From Caulobacter sp. Root1455 (GTDB lineage Bacteria; Pseudomonadota; Alphaproteobacteria; Caulobacterales; Caulobacteraceae): a stretch of DNA of 64,000 bases. Below, piece by piece: positions 25,648-37,414 of this stretch; the stretch's first letter is position 1, and the number at the start of each line of letters is the position of its first letter. The notes under the pieces are model-generated. The model saw nothing but the letters and a program-made list of their open reading frames with translations. It did not search any database and was not told the origin of the DNA. Made by a program: the position numbers and the translations under genes. The stretch is from assembly GCF_001426905.1 (NCBI RefSeq), contig NZ_LMFQ01000007.1, positions 27,235 to 91,234 on the forward strand, given 5' to 3'.

Positions 25648-26385
25648 ATGACACGAACGACGATGCGGAAGACGGCCTGGGCCAGCCTGGCGGCCGGCGG
25701 CGTCCTGGCGGCGGCCGTCGGGGCCTGGGCCCTGTCGGCCCCGGGGGCGGCCGCCGGCGGCTCGGCCCAACGCCCGGTGGTGCTGGAGCTGTTCCAGAGC
25801 CAGGGCTGTTCGTCCTGCCCGCCGGCCAACGCCAATCTCAACGCCGTCGCCGACCGGCCCGATGTCCTGGCGCTCAGCTTCGGGGTCACCTATTGGGACC
25901 AGCTGGGCTGGAAGGACACCTTCGCCAAGCCGGCCTTCACCGACCGGCAGAAGGCCTATGCCCGCGGCCTGGGCGCCCAGTTGGGCACGCCGCAGATGGT
26001 GGTCGAGGGCCGCGAAGACCTGATCGGCGTGAACGCCCGCGAGCTTGACGCCGCCCTGCGCCGCGCCCGGCCGGCCGTGGACGCCAGCGTCGCCCTGTCG
26101 CGCGGCCGGGTCGAGATCGGAGCGGGCCAAGCGCCCAAGGCCGGCGCCGATGTCTGGCTGGTGCGCTACGATCCGCGCGTCCAGCAAGTGGCCATCCAGC
26201 GCGGCGAGAACAACGGCAAGACCCTGCCCCACCGCGACGTGGTCCGTGAACTGACCCGGCTGGGCGGCTGGAACGGCGCGCCCGTCGCGTTCGCCACCCT
26301 GCCGCCCGCGGATCCGGCCCTGCGCACGGCGGTGCTGGTCCAGGCCAAGAACGGCGGCCCGATCCTGGCGGCGGCGCGGCTCTAG
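25648..26385 (+). CDS. DUF1223-family exported thioredoxin-like protein
   Basis: This 245-residue protein has an N-terminal signal (about residues 1-35) and then the DUF1223 core: VVLELFQSQGCSSCPPANA near residue 50 and LSFGVTYWDQLGWKD. The CSSC pair sits where thioredoxins have CxxC, so redox activity is possible, though no member is well characterised. It is convergent with the next gene across an R4 repeat. Confidence 0.87.
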   Translation: MTRTTMRKTAWASLAAGGVLAAAVGAWALSAPGAAAGGSAQRPVVLELFQSQGCSSCPPANANLNAVADRPDVLALSFGVTYWDQLGWKDTFAKPAFTDRQKAYARGLGAQLGTPQMVVEGREDLIGVNARELDAALRRARPAVDASVALSRGRVEIGAGQAPKAGADVWLVRYDPRVQQVAIQRGENNGKTLPHRDVVRELTRLGGWNGAPVAFATLPPADPALRTAVLVQAKNGGPILAAARL

Positions 26386-26388
26386 TTC

Positions 26389-26438
26389 AGAAGCGTGACG
26401 GACGCCGAAACCGGCATCCACTTTCGGCTGTCACGCTC
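26389..26438. repeat. Short intergenic inverted repeat, family R4
   Basis: Paired arms AGCGTGAC/GTCACGCT and GCCGAAA/TTTCGGC, with ATCCAC in the loop, form a hairpin of about 50 bases between convergent genes. Repeats of this pattern are frequent in Rhizobiales and Caulobacterales. It may act as a bidirectional transcription stop. Confidence 0.75.
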
Positions 26439-26902
26439 TAGCCGCCGTAACGCTTCTTCACGTCGTCGGTCAGGACGTTGCAGAGCTTCATCTGGTCCTT
26501 GAGGAAGGCCTTGTCGACCTCGCCGGCCTTATGGAATCGCGGGATCAGGGTCGAGGCGAACTGGAAGCGCGCCTTGACCACCTCCTCGCGCTTGACCTGG
26601 CCGACCAGCACCAAGGTGTCGAGCGCGTCGTTCAGCGAGGGCGTGTAGAGCGTCTTTTCCGGGATGAAGAGCGGCTTGTAGAGAATGCCCCCGCCTGGCG
26701 CGATGATCGTGCCGGCCTCCAGGTCGGGATTCGACAGGAAGAACCGGGTCATGTCGCAGGCGGCCAGGGCGTCCGCCCATCCCTGCGCCTTGTTGATGTC
26801 CAGCGACGCGAACACCGACGGCTCGGCGGCGTGGCCGGGCGCGGCCACGAGCAGGGCGGCGAACGAAGCGGCGGCGGCGAGAATCTGGCGAACCCTGTTC
26901 AT
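26438..26902 (-). CDS. Exported protein of unknown function
   Basis: This is a 154-residue protein with a clear signal peptide (residues 1-25, ending APGHAA). The mature part is mixed helical, with cysteines in LAACDMTRFF and MKLCNVL that could pair. I recognise no family. Its start region is divergent from uvrA and lies within about 210 bases of it. The stop abuts the R4 repeat. Confidence 0.72.
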   Translation of the reverse strand: MNRVRQILAAAASFAALLVAAPGHAAEPSVFASLDINKAQGWADALAACDMTRFFLSNPDLEAGTIIAPGGGILYKPLFIPEKTLYTPSLNDALDTLVLVGQVKREEVVKARFQFASTLIPRFHKAGEVDKAFLKDQMKLCNVLTDDVKKRYGG

Positions 26903-27018
26903 GCGACAACCTTAGGAACCTTCGCCGGACTTAGACAAGGGGCGAGCTTGACCACACAGCGAGCCTCCTGCTGACACCTACTGTCAGCAGCTGGAGCAAG
27001 CACGCACCCGCGACATTT

Positions 27019-27033
27019 GTTCGCATCTTGTTC
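27019..27033. promoter_or_regulatory. LexA (SOS) box upstream of uvrA
   Basis: GTTCGCATCTTGTTC is an exact match to GTTC-N7-GTTC, the LexA site of alphaproteobacteria including Caulobacter. It lies 82 bases before the uvrA ATG. uvrA is a standard SOS gene, so repression by LexA and induction by DNA damage are expected. Confidence 0.88.
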
Positions 27034-27114
27034 TTGTGTTAATTCCCGTCCCGCGCCCTACATATAGCCGTCGCGCCGCGGCTCCCCCCACGGCCCCCAC
27101 GCGTTCCGGAAAAC

Positions 27115-30020
<2,906 letters not shown>

Positions 30021-30024
<4 letters not shown>

Positions 30025-30875
30025 GGCTCGGCGGCGATCCGGTCAACCGGGTCGCCCGCCAGCTCGCGGCAGGCATGGGCCAGCGGGGCGACCTGGATCG
30101 CCGTCGCCAGGGCGTTGGTGACGCCCGACATCAGCCGGAGCGGCAGCTGGCCGAGCGGGAACGCGGCCTCTAGGGCTTCTGAGAGGGACGGAGAGCCCAG
30201 CAGGCCTGGCGGTCGGTTGGCCTGCAGCAGGTTGGCGACCACGTCGCGCGCGAACTGGCTGAACACACTGATCAAGCCGGCTATGACCATGACCGTGACC
30301 AGGATCCCGGCCAGCTGAAGATGGCGCCCCCGGGTCAGGGCGACGGACTCGCGCACCGTCAGACGCCGTCGGGCGATGGTCAGCGGCGCGGCGAGGGCGA
30401 GCCGGGCGCCCAGGATCGCCAGCATGACCATGGTCCCGGTCATGCCCAGGGCGCCGAACGAGCGCGGGCCCAGCCCCAGGAATCCGATGGCCAAGCCGAT
30501 CAGGATTCCCGTGACCAAAATCCCGATCACCTGCACCGGAGCCGCGAGCAACAGCAGTCGAGGCTCATCGCCTCCGAACCGCGGCCAGGCGGCGCCGCGG
30601 TCGCCCGGGCGGATCACCGCGCGCATCACCGCCGCCCCGACGATGGCGAAGGCCAGCAGATCGACGACCGCCGCGAAGATCCCGGTCGCGACCGCCAGGC
30701 GTCCGACACTTCCCCCGGCCGCGACGCCCTGCGCGAAAGCCAGTTTGGATCCCCTGACCGCCAGGCTTTCCACGGTGAATAACAGAGCCCAGCAAGCCGC
30801 CGCCGCCGGCCTACGGGCGACGAGCCGGAAACCGAACAGGACAGCGTCGCGCCAGGGCAGGGTCTTGGATGTCAT
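30021..30875 (-). CDS. Polytopic membrane protein, paralogue 1 of a seven-member array
   Basis: This is a 284-residue protein with about six hydrophobic helices. It shares the array pattern: an N-terminal [13 protein letters not shown], the motif RAVIRP, an [11 protein letters not shown] loop, and a later [20 protein letters not shown] stretch before another helix pair. It is the most diverged member. The family is not recognised; it may be an uncharacterised glycerophosphodiesterase-type membrane domain relative. It is convergent with uvrA (4-base overlap) and lies 9 bases after paralogue 2. Confidence 0.8.
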
Positions 30876-30884
30876 GGCCCGCCC

Positions 30885-31814
30885 CTAGCTGAACACTTCG
30901 GCCTGGTTTTCCGGGCGGGTTTCGGCGATGTCGCGATAGACGGCGGCGGCGGGCGCGTAGGTCACGGCGGTCAGCACGCCGCCGACCGCCCCGCCGAACA
31001 CCAGATAGGCGATGCGGGCGGGGCTGAAATAGGCCGCCAGGGTGGTCATGTCGGGCTGGAAGACCTCGCTCGCGGCCCGGCTGAAGTCGCCGCCGGCGAA
31101 GGCTACGCTGACGCCGAAATAGAGCGTCGTCATCACCAGGTAGATCGGGATCATCAGCGCCACGGCCAAACCATAGGCGCCCAGCAGCGGCCAGAACCGT
31201 CCCTTGGTCAGGCGCCACGACTCGAACACCCGCAGCCGGCGCTCGGCGAAGGTCATCACCCCGGCCAGGGACAGGCGGACCGCGAAATAGACCAGGCCGA
31301 TCAGGACGAGCAGATAGCCCAGCAGCGTCACCAGGACCACGCCGGCCGTCGCGCCGACCGACTCGCCGTGGCCAAAGCCGCTCCCGGCCGCGATCGCGAC
31401 GCCGACGATGGCCACCGGAATGAACAGCGCCATGGACAGCACGGCGAACAACAGGCCCATGATCACCGACAGCAGGATCAGCCGCAGTTCATCGCCGCCG
31501 AACCGCAGCCGGGTCAGGGGCGCCTCGGTCGGTCGCAGGATCGCGCGGTAGACGGCCGCCCCCATGACCGAGGCGATCAGGATCGTGCCGACGATCGCCA
31601 CGCCCTCGCCGATCAGCAGCCCGACCATCAAATCGGGAGACATCGTCCCGGTTTTCGACGCGCTCATGAAACGGCCGAAGCCCGACTGGATCATCGCCGC
31701 TGTCAGCGCCATCCCGGCGACCAGGTTGAAGACCGCCCAGATCGCGATCGTCCTAGGCTCGCGCCGGATCAGGCGGAAGCCCGCGAACGCGGCTTCCGTC
31801 ACCTTGAATTGCAT
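30885..31814 (-). CDS. Polytopic membrane protein, paralogue 2 of a seven-member array
   Basis: This 309-residue protein starts MQFKVTEAAFAGFRL and has about six hydrophobic helices. The shared blocks are clear: YRAILRPTEAP, RFGGDELRLILL, then RLSLAGVMTFAERRLRVFES followed by WRLTKGRFWPLLGAYG. The C-terminus is short and soluble. The function is unknown. The ATG at 31814 is chosen because every paralogue begins with the same xxFxxxxAxxAGF pattern; the longer open frame upstream overlaps paralogue 3. Confidence 0.82.
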   Translation of the reverse strand: MQFKVTEAAFAGFRLIRREPRTIAIWAVFNLVAGMALTAAMIQSGFGRFMSASKTGTMSPDLMVGLLIGEGVAIVGTILIASVMGAAVYRAILRPTEAPLTRLRFGGDELRLILLSVIMGLLFAVLSMALFIPVAIVGVAIAAGSGFGHGESVGATAGVVLVTLLGYLLVLIGLVYFAVRLSLAGVMTFAERRLRVFESWRLTKGRFWPLLGAYGLAVALMIPIYLVMTTLYFGVSVAFAGGDFSRAASEVFQPDMTTLAAYFSPARIAYLVFGGAVGGVLTAVTYAPAAAVYRDIAETRPENQAEVFS

Positions 31815-31897
31815 TTTTGAACACCCCCGATACTGGCGCGCATCCTCGCGTCGCGCTTGGCGGATGGCAAGGTTCGGCGCCGAGGCCGGCGATCCGC

Positions 31898-32743
31898 CTA
31901 GTCGAACACCGCGGCCTGATCGGCGACGGGGTCCCCGATTAGGTGCTGGCGGATCAGCGCCGCCGGCGCCGCCTGAAGGATCACGGCAAGACCGACCAGA
32001 AGCCCCTGCAGCAGAACGTGGACCAGCACGATAGACCGGACCACCGCCGTCAGCGCGACCGCCAGGGAAGGGTCGTAGATCAGGGACGCATCCAGCCCCA
32101 GCGCCGCGATCGCCATGACCAGCAGGAAACTGCCCAGGCCCCCAACCAGCCCGGCCATCAGCAGGGTGACCAGGAAGACGCCGAAGATCTTCCACTGCCG
32201 TTCCCGGGTCAGCCGCCAGGACGCCATGAACCGCAACCGACCGTCCTGAACGGTCATGGGCCCGGCCAACGACAGGCGGCTGGCCAAGGCGAGAACCAGG
32301 ATCACGCCGAGCGCCAGGGCGGCGAACATGACAACGTCCTTCCAGATCCCGTTCGTCTCGACCACCGCCGTGACACCCCCGCCAAGGCCGACCGCCAGAA
32401 GGACGACGCCCAAGGCGACGAAGGCGAGCAGCGACAGGATGAACAGCCGGACCTCGTCGCCGCCGAACCTCGCCCTTCCGCCCCGCGAGACGGCCGCCGC
32501 GATCACCGACAGCACCAGCAGAAACGCCAGCATGTCGACCAGGGTCGTCGCCGTGTTGGCCGCCACGAGCGAACTGGGTTGAGAAAGGGCGGCCACCGCG
32601 AAGTGGCTGGAGACCACCGCCGTCACCCGTCCGGCGAGGGTGGCCGCCGCGCCGACCAGCGCCAAGGCGAGGGTCGCCAACGGGCGTCGACGCAGCAGAT
32701 CCCAGCCCGCCAGGACCGCCCGGCCGAACGCGAAGTCCCTCAT
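31898..32743 (-). CDS. Polytopic membrane protein, paralogue 3 of a seven-member array
   Basis: This is a 281-residue protein with about six hydrophobic helices. Family blocks are RARFGGDEVRLFILSLL, SRLSLAGPMTVQDGRLRFM and SWRLTRERQWKIFG. The N-terminal pattern AVLAGWDLLRRRP matches the other members. It lies 9 bases downstream of paralogue 4, so they are probably one transcript. The function is unknown. Confidence 0.82.
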   Translation of the reverse strand: MRDFAFGRAVLAGWDLLRRRPLATLALALVGAAATLAGRVTAVVSSHFAVAALSQPSSLVAANTATTLVDMLAFLLVLSVIAAAVSRGGRARFGGDEVRLFILSLLAFVALGVVLLAVGLGGGVTAVVETNGIWKDVVMFAALALGVILVLALASRLSLAGPMTVQDGRLRFMASWRLTRERQWKIFGVFLVTLLMAGLVGGLGSFLLVMAIAALGLDASLIYDPSLAVALTAVVRSIVLVHVLLQGLLVGLAVILQAAPAALIRQHLIGDPVADQAAVFD

Positions 32744-32752
32744 CCGCCGCGC

Positions 32753-33673
32753 CTAGCCGAAGGTCTCGGTGACGTCGCGCCCCTTCAGTTGGGCGTAGAT
32801 GGTCGGGGCCGGGGCGAAGACGATCAGCGACAGCAGGATCGAGGTCAGACCCGACAGCAGCGACCGGACCACGCCGGCCACCGAGAGCAGGTCCTTCAGA
32901 GTGGCGGCCTCGTTACGCAAGGCGTCGCCCGCCGCCGCCAGGCCGCCGCCCATGGCCGTACTGGCGATCGCGCCGACGGCGGCGATCATCACGAACAGCA
33001 GCAGATAGACCACCACCGCCAGGACCATGGCGATCAGATAGGTCCCGAACAGCGGCCAGAACCGGCCCTTGGTCAGGGTCCACGACGCGCCCAGGTCGAT
33101 GCGGCGCGTATCGAAGGCCAGGGTGTTGACGAACGACAGGCGCACCGACAGGAAGACCAGCCCCGCCAGCAAGCCGGCGAAGGCCGTCACGCCAAGCAGC
33201 ACGCCAAGCGCCGCGCCGCCAATGGCGGCGCCGAGCCCGCCCAGGATCACCGCCGCCACGCCGCCGATCAGATAGGCGCCGAACAACACCACATAGAGCA
33301 GCAGTTGCGCCGCGGCCTGGCGCAGTTCGTCCGCCCCCAGCCGCAGATAGGCCCCGGCGCTGTCCTGCGGCCGCAGGACGACGCGGTTGACCGCGGCCGT
33401 CAGGATCGCGTTGGTCACCAGCACATAGAGCGCCGAGCCCAGGAACAGGGGCCACATGCCGCGCATCGCCGCCAGGGTGGTCTGCGGATCCGGTTCGCCT
33501 TCCAGAGCCTCGGCCAGGCCGGTCAGCTTGTCGCCGAAGGTCGACACCGCGACGATGGCGACGATGAATGACAGGATCGCCATGAGGCCGGCCCAGATGG
33601 CCACCGTCTTCGGTTTTTCGCGCGCCACCCGAAAGCCGGCCAGCGCCGCGTCCGTGGCCGAAAACTGATCCAT
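32753..33673 (-). CDS. Polytopic membrane protein, paralogue 4 of a seven-member array
   Basis: This is a 306-residue protein beginning MDQFSATDAALAGFRV, with about six hydrophobic helices. Shared blocks are NRVVLRPQDSA, RLGADELRQAA, VRLSFVNTLAFDTRRIDL and SWTLTKGRFWPLFGTY. The start at 33673 has a GGGG ribosome site 7 bases upstream and matches the N-termini of the other members; an ATG two codons earlier is too close to that site. It is divergent from the glutathione S-transferase gene. The function is unknown. Confidence 0.82.
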   Translation of the reverse strand: MDQFSATDAALAGFRVAREKPKTVAIWAGLMAILSFIVAIVAVSTFGDKLTGLAEALEGEPDPQTTLAAMRGMWPLFLGSALYVLVTNAILTAAVNRVVLRPQDSAGAYLRLGADELRQAAAQLLLYVVLFGAYLIGGVAAVILGGLGAAIGGAALGVLLGVTAFAGLLAGLVFLSVRLSFVNTLAFDTRRIDLGASWTLTKGRFWPLFGTYLIAMVLAVVVYLLLFVMIAAVGAIASTAMGGGLAAAGDALRNEAATLKDLLSVAGVVRSLLSGLTSILLSLIVFAPAPTIYAQLKGRDVTETFG

Positions 33674-33836
33674 CGCCATGCCCCGTTCAATCTCGACCAC
33701 GCCTAACAAGGTTCGCGGCCGCGCGACAGTCCCCGCCGAAGGATTGGTCGGCTGGAATGTTTGCCCTGTGCAAACGCTCCGGCCAATTCTAACGTTCGTT
33801 TGAACCGGTCGGAACAGGCCGCGAGCGGAGGATCCC

Positions 33837-34451
33837 ATGAAGCTCTACGGCGAAGCCAATCCGGCCCCCAATCCGCGCCGGGTGCGCATTTTCGCGGCCG
33901 AAAAGGGGCTGGAGCTTCCCGAGATCCGTATCGGCATGCGCCAGGGCGGCCACAAGACGCCCGAGCACAAGGCCCGCAACTCCCTAGGCCAGGTCCCGGT
34001 GCTGGAGCTGGACGACGGCGAGATGATCAGCGAGAGCGTCGCCATCTGCCGCTATCTGGAGGCCCTGCATCCGACGCCGCCGATGTTCGGGACCTGCGCC
34101 CTGTCGCAGGCGCGCACCGAGATGTGGGTGCGGCGGATCGAGTTCCAGATCCTGATCCCGGTCGGCATGTACTGGCGCCACGCCCACCCGCTGACCGCGT
34201 CGCTGCTGGTCCAGAACCGCGAGTTCGGCGAATCCAACAAGCCGGTCGCCGCCAAGGCCATGGGCTGGCTGGACCGCGAGCTGGCCGACGACCGCGAATG
34301 GATCGCCGGCGACGCCTACGGCATGGCCGACATCGTGGCCCTGACGACGATCGACTTCGCCGGCTTCATCGGCCTGGACGTCCCCGAAGACGCCGAGCGG
34401 TTGAAGGCCTGGCGCGAGCGGGCGAGCGCGCGGCCAAGCGCGAGCGCCTAG
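33837..34451 (+). CDS. Glutathione S-transferase family protein
   Basis: This 204-residue protein has a thioredoxin-like N-terminal domain (NPAPNPRRVRIFAAEKGL, then GQVPVLELDDGEMISESVAI with the SNAIL-type ES glutathione-binding pair) and an all-helical C-terminal domain. Such enzymes conjugate or reduce substrates with glutathione; the substrate is unknown. It is the only plus-strand gene inside the array of membrane-protein paralogues, divergent from paralogue 4 and convergent with paralogue 5 across an R1 repeat. Confidence 0.9.
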   Translation: MKLYGEANPAPNPRRVRIFAAEKGLELPEIRIGMRQGGHKTPEHKARNSLGQVPVLELDDGEMISESVAICRYLEALHPTPPMFGTCALSQARTEMWVRRIEFQILIPVGMYWRHAHPLTASLLVQNREFGESNKPVAAKAMGWLDRELADDREWIAGDAYGMADIVALTTIDFAGFIGLDVPEDAERLKAWRERASARPSASA

Positions 34452-34478
34452 AGCGCGACCACATTCAAGCGCCGTGCA

Positions 34479-34574
34479 TGGTCCTCGTCCTTCGACAAGC
34501 TCAGGATGAGGACCATTGTGGAGGCGGCGGCATTGGAAAACCTCATCCTGAGCTTGTCGAAGGACGAGGTTTTC
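34479..34574. repeat. Intergenic inverted repeat, family R1 (copy 2)
   Basis: Arms GTCCTCGTCCTTCGACAAGC and its complement lie about 25 bases apart, between the convergent glutathione S-transferase and paralogue 5 genes. The sequence is nearly identical in the arms to copies at 5871-5959 and 42194-42301; the spacer differs. Confidence 0.87.
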
Positions 34575-34579
34575 GCTTC

Positions 34580-35449
34580 CTAAGCCGTCGCCGGCGCCAG
34601 CTCGCTTTCGTGCAGGTCGTAATAGGCCCGGGCCGGGGCGGCGGTCAGGATCACCATCTGCACCGTGAAGAAGAACGGCGCCAGCAGCAGGTTGGCGAAG
34701 CCTGTCAGGGCCAGCATCACCAGGTTCGTCGCCCCGCCCGACAGGCTGAGGATCAGGCCCGCCACGATGGTCTGGGCCACGCTGACCAGGAAGGTGATCA
34801 CGAAGGCCAGGGCGTACATGCCCAGCAGGTGCCAGAAGTGGTGGTCGGTCAGGGTCCAGGTCCGCCGCAGGTCCAGCTTGCCCTCGGCGAAGGTGGTGAT
34901 CGACAGCAGCGACAGGCGGATGCCGGCCCAGATCGACAGGCCGGCCACGGCGATGGCCCCTAGCACCTCGACCCAGCGATTGGTCTCGACCGCGCCCAGG
35001 CTGATCAGGCCCGCGCCGATCAGCACCAGCACGGCGCTGGGCAGGGCCGTGACGACCAGGGCCACGACCCAGCCGACCAGGGCGACGACGAACTGCCGCG
35101 CCTCCTCGGGGCCGACCCGCAGATAGGCCAGGCGCCGTTCCTGCGGCCGCACCACCGCCCGCATGATCGCCACGCTGATCACCGACTGCAGGGCGACGGC
35201 GAAGGCGATCAACGGCAGCAGCGTCCCCTTGCGGCGGGCGACGATGTCGATCAGCTCGCGCAAGTCGTTGGTCCGCGACAGCAGCGCCAGGTCGGCCCGC
35301 ACCGTGCCGCCGAACGCGAAGGCGACCACCAGCCCCAGCGCGACCAGCATGGCGAAATAGCAGGCGGCCCAGGCCAGCACGACCAGCGGCTTGCGGCGCG
35401 TCATGCGGACGCCTTCGAGAGCGGCTTGGACGGGCGAGAAGGTGGTCAT
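34580..35449 (-). CDS. Polytopic membrane protein, paralogue 5 of a seven-member array
   Basis: This 289-residue protein starts MTTFSPVQAALEGVRM and has about six hydrophobic helices. Family blocks are MRAVVRPQERR, RVGPEEARQFVV, IRLSLLSITTFAEGKLDLRR and WTLTDHHFWHLLGMYA. The GxxE loop is GPEE here instead of GGDE. Its start overlaps the stop of paralogue 6 by 4 bases, so the two are coupled. The function is unknown. Confidence 0.82.
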   Translation of the reverse strand: MTTFSPVQAALEGVRMTRRKPLVVLAWAACYFAMLVALGLVVAFAFGGTVRADLALLSRTNDLRELIDIVARRKGTLLPLIAFAVALQSVISVAIMRAVVRPQERRLAYLRVGPEEARQFVVALVGWVVALVVTALPSAVLVLIGAGLISLGAVETNRWVEVLGAIAVAGLSIWAGIRLSLLSITTFAEGKLDLRRTWTLTDHHFWHLLGMYALAFVITFLVSVAQTIVAGLILSLSGGATNLVMLALTGFANLLLAPFFFTVQMVILTAAPARAYYDLHESELAPATA

Positions 35450-36240
35450 GTCCGGAGGGTTCCAGGGGGCGGGGCGGGCTGCAGCCGATAGACGTCGACC
35501 AGGGCCGCGGCCCAGACCGGGATAAGGTAGAAGAAGACCAGCGCGACGCTGACCAGCTCGGGGATCAGCGCGCCTTCCGAGAAGCCGGCGATCGCCCGCA
35601 GATAGCCGATGACGACCACCAGGATCACGGCCGGCGCGGCCAGGACCGCCCCGGCCGCCGCCAGGACCAGAACCACCCCGCGCGTGCGCCCAAAGGCGCT
35701 GAGCACCTGGATCCTGTCCAGGTCGATCGTGGCGGCCGGCGCCAGGGACAGACGCAGGAACAGCCAGAGCATGATCACCATCGACAGCAGCGGCGGCAGG
35801 CCGGCGACCAGGGCGCCGGGGCCGTCCAGCGCGCCGCGCCAGGCGTCCACCGAGGTGATGTCCAGGCCCGGCGCGTTGCTCTTGGCCACGCCCACCACCA
35901 CCGCCCCGACCAGCACCGCCAGCACCGCCATGACGACGGTCAGAATGAGGGTGACCAGGGCCTGGACGGCCAGCAGCCGCCACTCCTGGACGCCCCAACG
36001 CAAGCCCTTCCAGCCGGCGGGGCCGCCGAACGCGGCGCGGTACAGGGCGCCATAGGCCAGGGTCGTGGCGGCCAGTTCGAGCGGCAGGCCGAGGAAGGCC
36101 AGGCTGGGCGGCAGGACGCGCGGCGCCAGGCCGAGCGTCGCGCCCACGACGAGCGCGGCCCAGCAGGTCCGCACCCCTGGCGTCCACCCCGCCATTCCGG
36201 CGCGAACGGTTCGCCCGATCGCCGCCGATCCCTCGCCCAT
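35446..36240 (-). CDS. Polytopic membrane protein, paralogue 6 of a seven-member array
   Basis: This 264-residue protein has about six hydrophobic helices and weaker similarity to the rest of the array: RAAFGGPAGW, WGVQEWRLLAV, LRLSLAPAATIDLDRIQVLS and FGRTRGVVLVL. The ATG at 36240 follows GAGGG at a good distance; an upstream ATG at 36291 would add 17 residues. It overlaps paralogue 5 by 4 bases. The function is unknown. Confidence 0.75.
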   Translation of the reverse strand: MGEGSAAIGRTVRAGMAGWTPGVRTCWAALVVGATLGLAPRVLPPSLAFLGLPLELAATTLAYGALYRAAFGGPAGWKGLRWGVQEWRLLAVQALVTLILTVVMAVLAVLVGAVVVGVAKSNAPGLDITSVDAWRGALDGPGALVAGLPPLLSMVIMLWLFLRLSLAPAATIDLDRIQVLSAFGRTRGVVLVLAAAGAVLAAPAVILVVVIGYLRAIAGFSEGALIPELVSVALVFFYLIPVWAAALVDVYRLQPAPPPGTLRT

Positions 36241-36377
36241 GTAGCCCTCACTCGTCCGTCGCCGCGCGAACCCCTCAATCCCAAGAGTCATAAGCGGTTC
36301 ACCCCCCGCTTGGCGACGAGTCGCGACGGGTGTCACGCTGAATTTCGCGGGACGTGGCCGTGGCGCCGCGTGGACGA

Positions 36378-37331
36378 TCAGGACGCCTTGGCGCCGGAGG
36401 CCGCCAGCTCCTGATAGGCCTTGGCCCAGGGCGCGCAGATCAGGGCCATGGCGAACGCGGCCAGGAACGACAGCACCACCGCCCCGATCGCCGCGATCTT
36501 CCAGAACGCGTGCAGCCAGGCTTGCGGCGGCTGGTCGCGCAGGGCCTCGACCATGGCCGCGATCCCGCTCCAGGATCCGAAGACCGCCACCCCGACGACC
36601 GCATAGACCACCAGCTCCAGCGCCATCAGGATCAGCGCCAGCAACACGGCCATGCCCAGCAGCCGGCCGCTCTGGCCGCGCGTGAAGGTCCAGGATTCGA
36701 ACAGCAGGAACTTGCCCTCGGCGAAGCTCATCGGCCCGGCCATCGACAGGCGCAGGACGCCCCAGAGCAGGACCCCGATCGCCGCCAGGATCACCAGGCC
36801 GATCAGCAGGCCGGCGACCAGCTTGCCGCCGTCTCCCGCCGCCGAACCGGCCATGTAGACGATCATGCCGAGGATGAAGCCGATAATCAGCACGGCGAAA
36901 TAGGCCATCATGAACAGTACGGTCTGGACCAGGGTCACCAGGGCCAGCCACAGCTCCGACTTGCCCAAGCGCAGATAGGCCCAGCGCTTCTGGTCGGGCT
37001 GTAGCACCGCGCGGAACACAGCCCCGGCCACCACCGCCTTGATCGCCGTCCCGCCCACCAGGCTGATCGCGTTCAGGCCCATCATGCTGGTCTGCAACTG
37101 CATCATCCGCGCGAACATGGCAGGGTCGGCCGCCGGCGAGGAGGTCGAGGCCGGATCGGGCATCGCTTTGAAGATCTCGATGAACTGCGGGATCAGCATC
37201 CACATCAGGCCCATCATCGGCCCGATCAGGGTCACCAGCATCACCAGCCCCCAGGCCAGCACCGCCAGCGGCGCGCGGGCGATCACACCGAAACCGGCCG
37301 TTGCCGCGCCCGAAACCGAAAACCTCGCCAT
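36378..37331 (-). CDS. Polytopic membrane protein, paralogue 7 of a seven-member array
   Basis: This 317-residue protein starts [20 protein letters not shown] and has about six hydrophobic helices. Shared blocks are [45 protein letters not shown] and [14 protein letters not shown]. It has a longer first loop ([13 protein letters not shown]) than the others. It is divergent from trmFO with 83 bases between starts, and is the first gene of the array in the direction of transcription. The function is unknown. Confidence 0.82.
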   Translation of the reverse strand: MARFSVSGAATAGFGVIARAPLAVLAWGLVMLVTLIGPMMGLMWMLIPQFIEIFKAMPDPASTSSPAADPAMFARMMQLQTSMMGLNAISLVGGTAIKAVVAGAVFRAVLQPDQKRWAYLRLGKSELWLALVTLVQTVLFMMAYFAVLIIGFILGMIVYMAGSAAGDGGKLVAGLLIGLVILAAIGVLLWGVLRLSMAGPMSFAEGKFLLFESWTFTRGQSGRLLGMAVLLALILMALELVVYAVVGVAVFGSWSGIAAMVEALRDQPPQAWLHAFWKIAAIGAVVLSFLAAFAMALICAPWAKAYQELAASGAKAS

Positions 37332-37414
37332 CGCCGCCCCCCGACGCGCTCCACGTTAGGTCCCAGCCTACACACAGGTTTCGCCGCGTGGCCAGCAGGG
37401 GTATGAGGGCGCCC

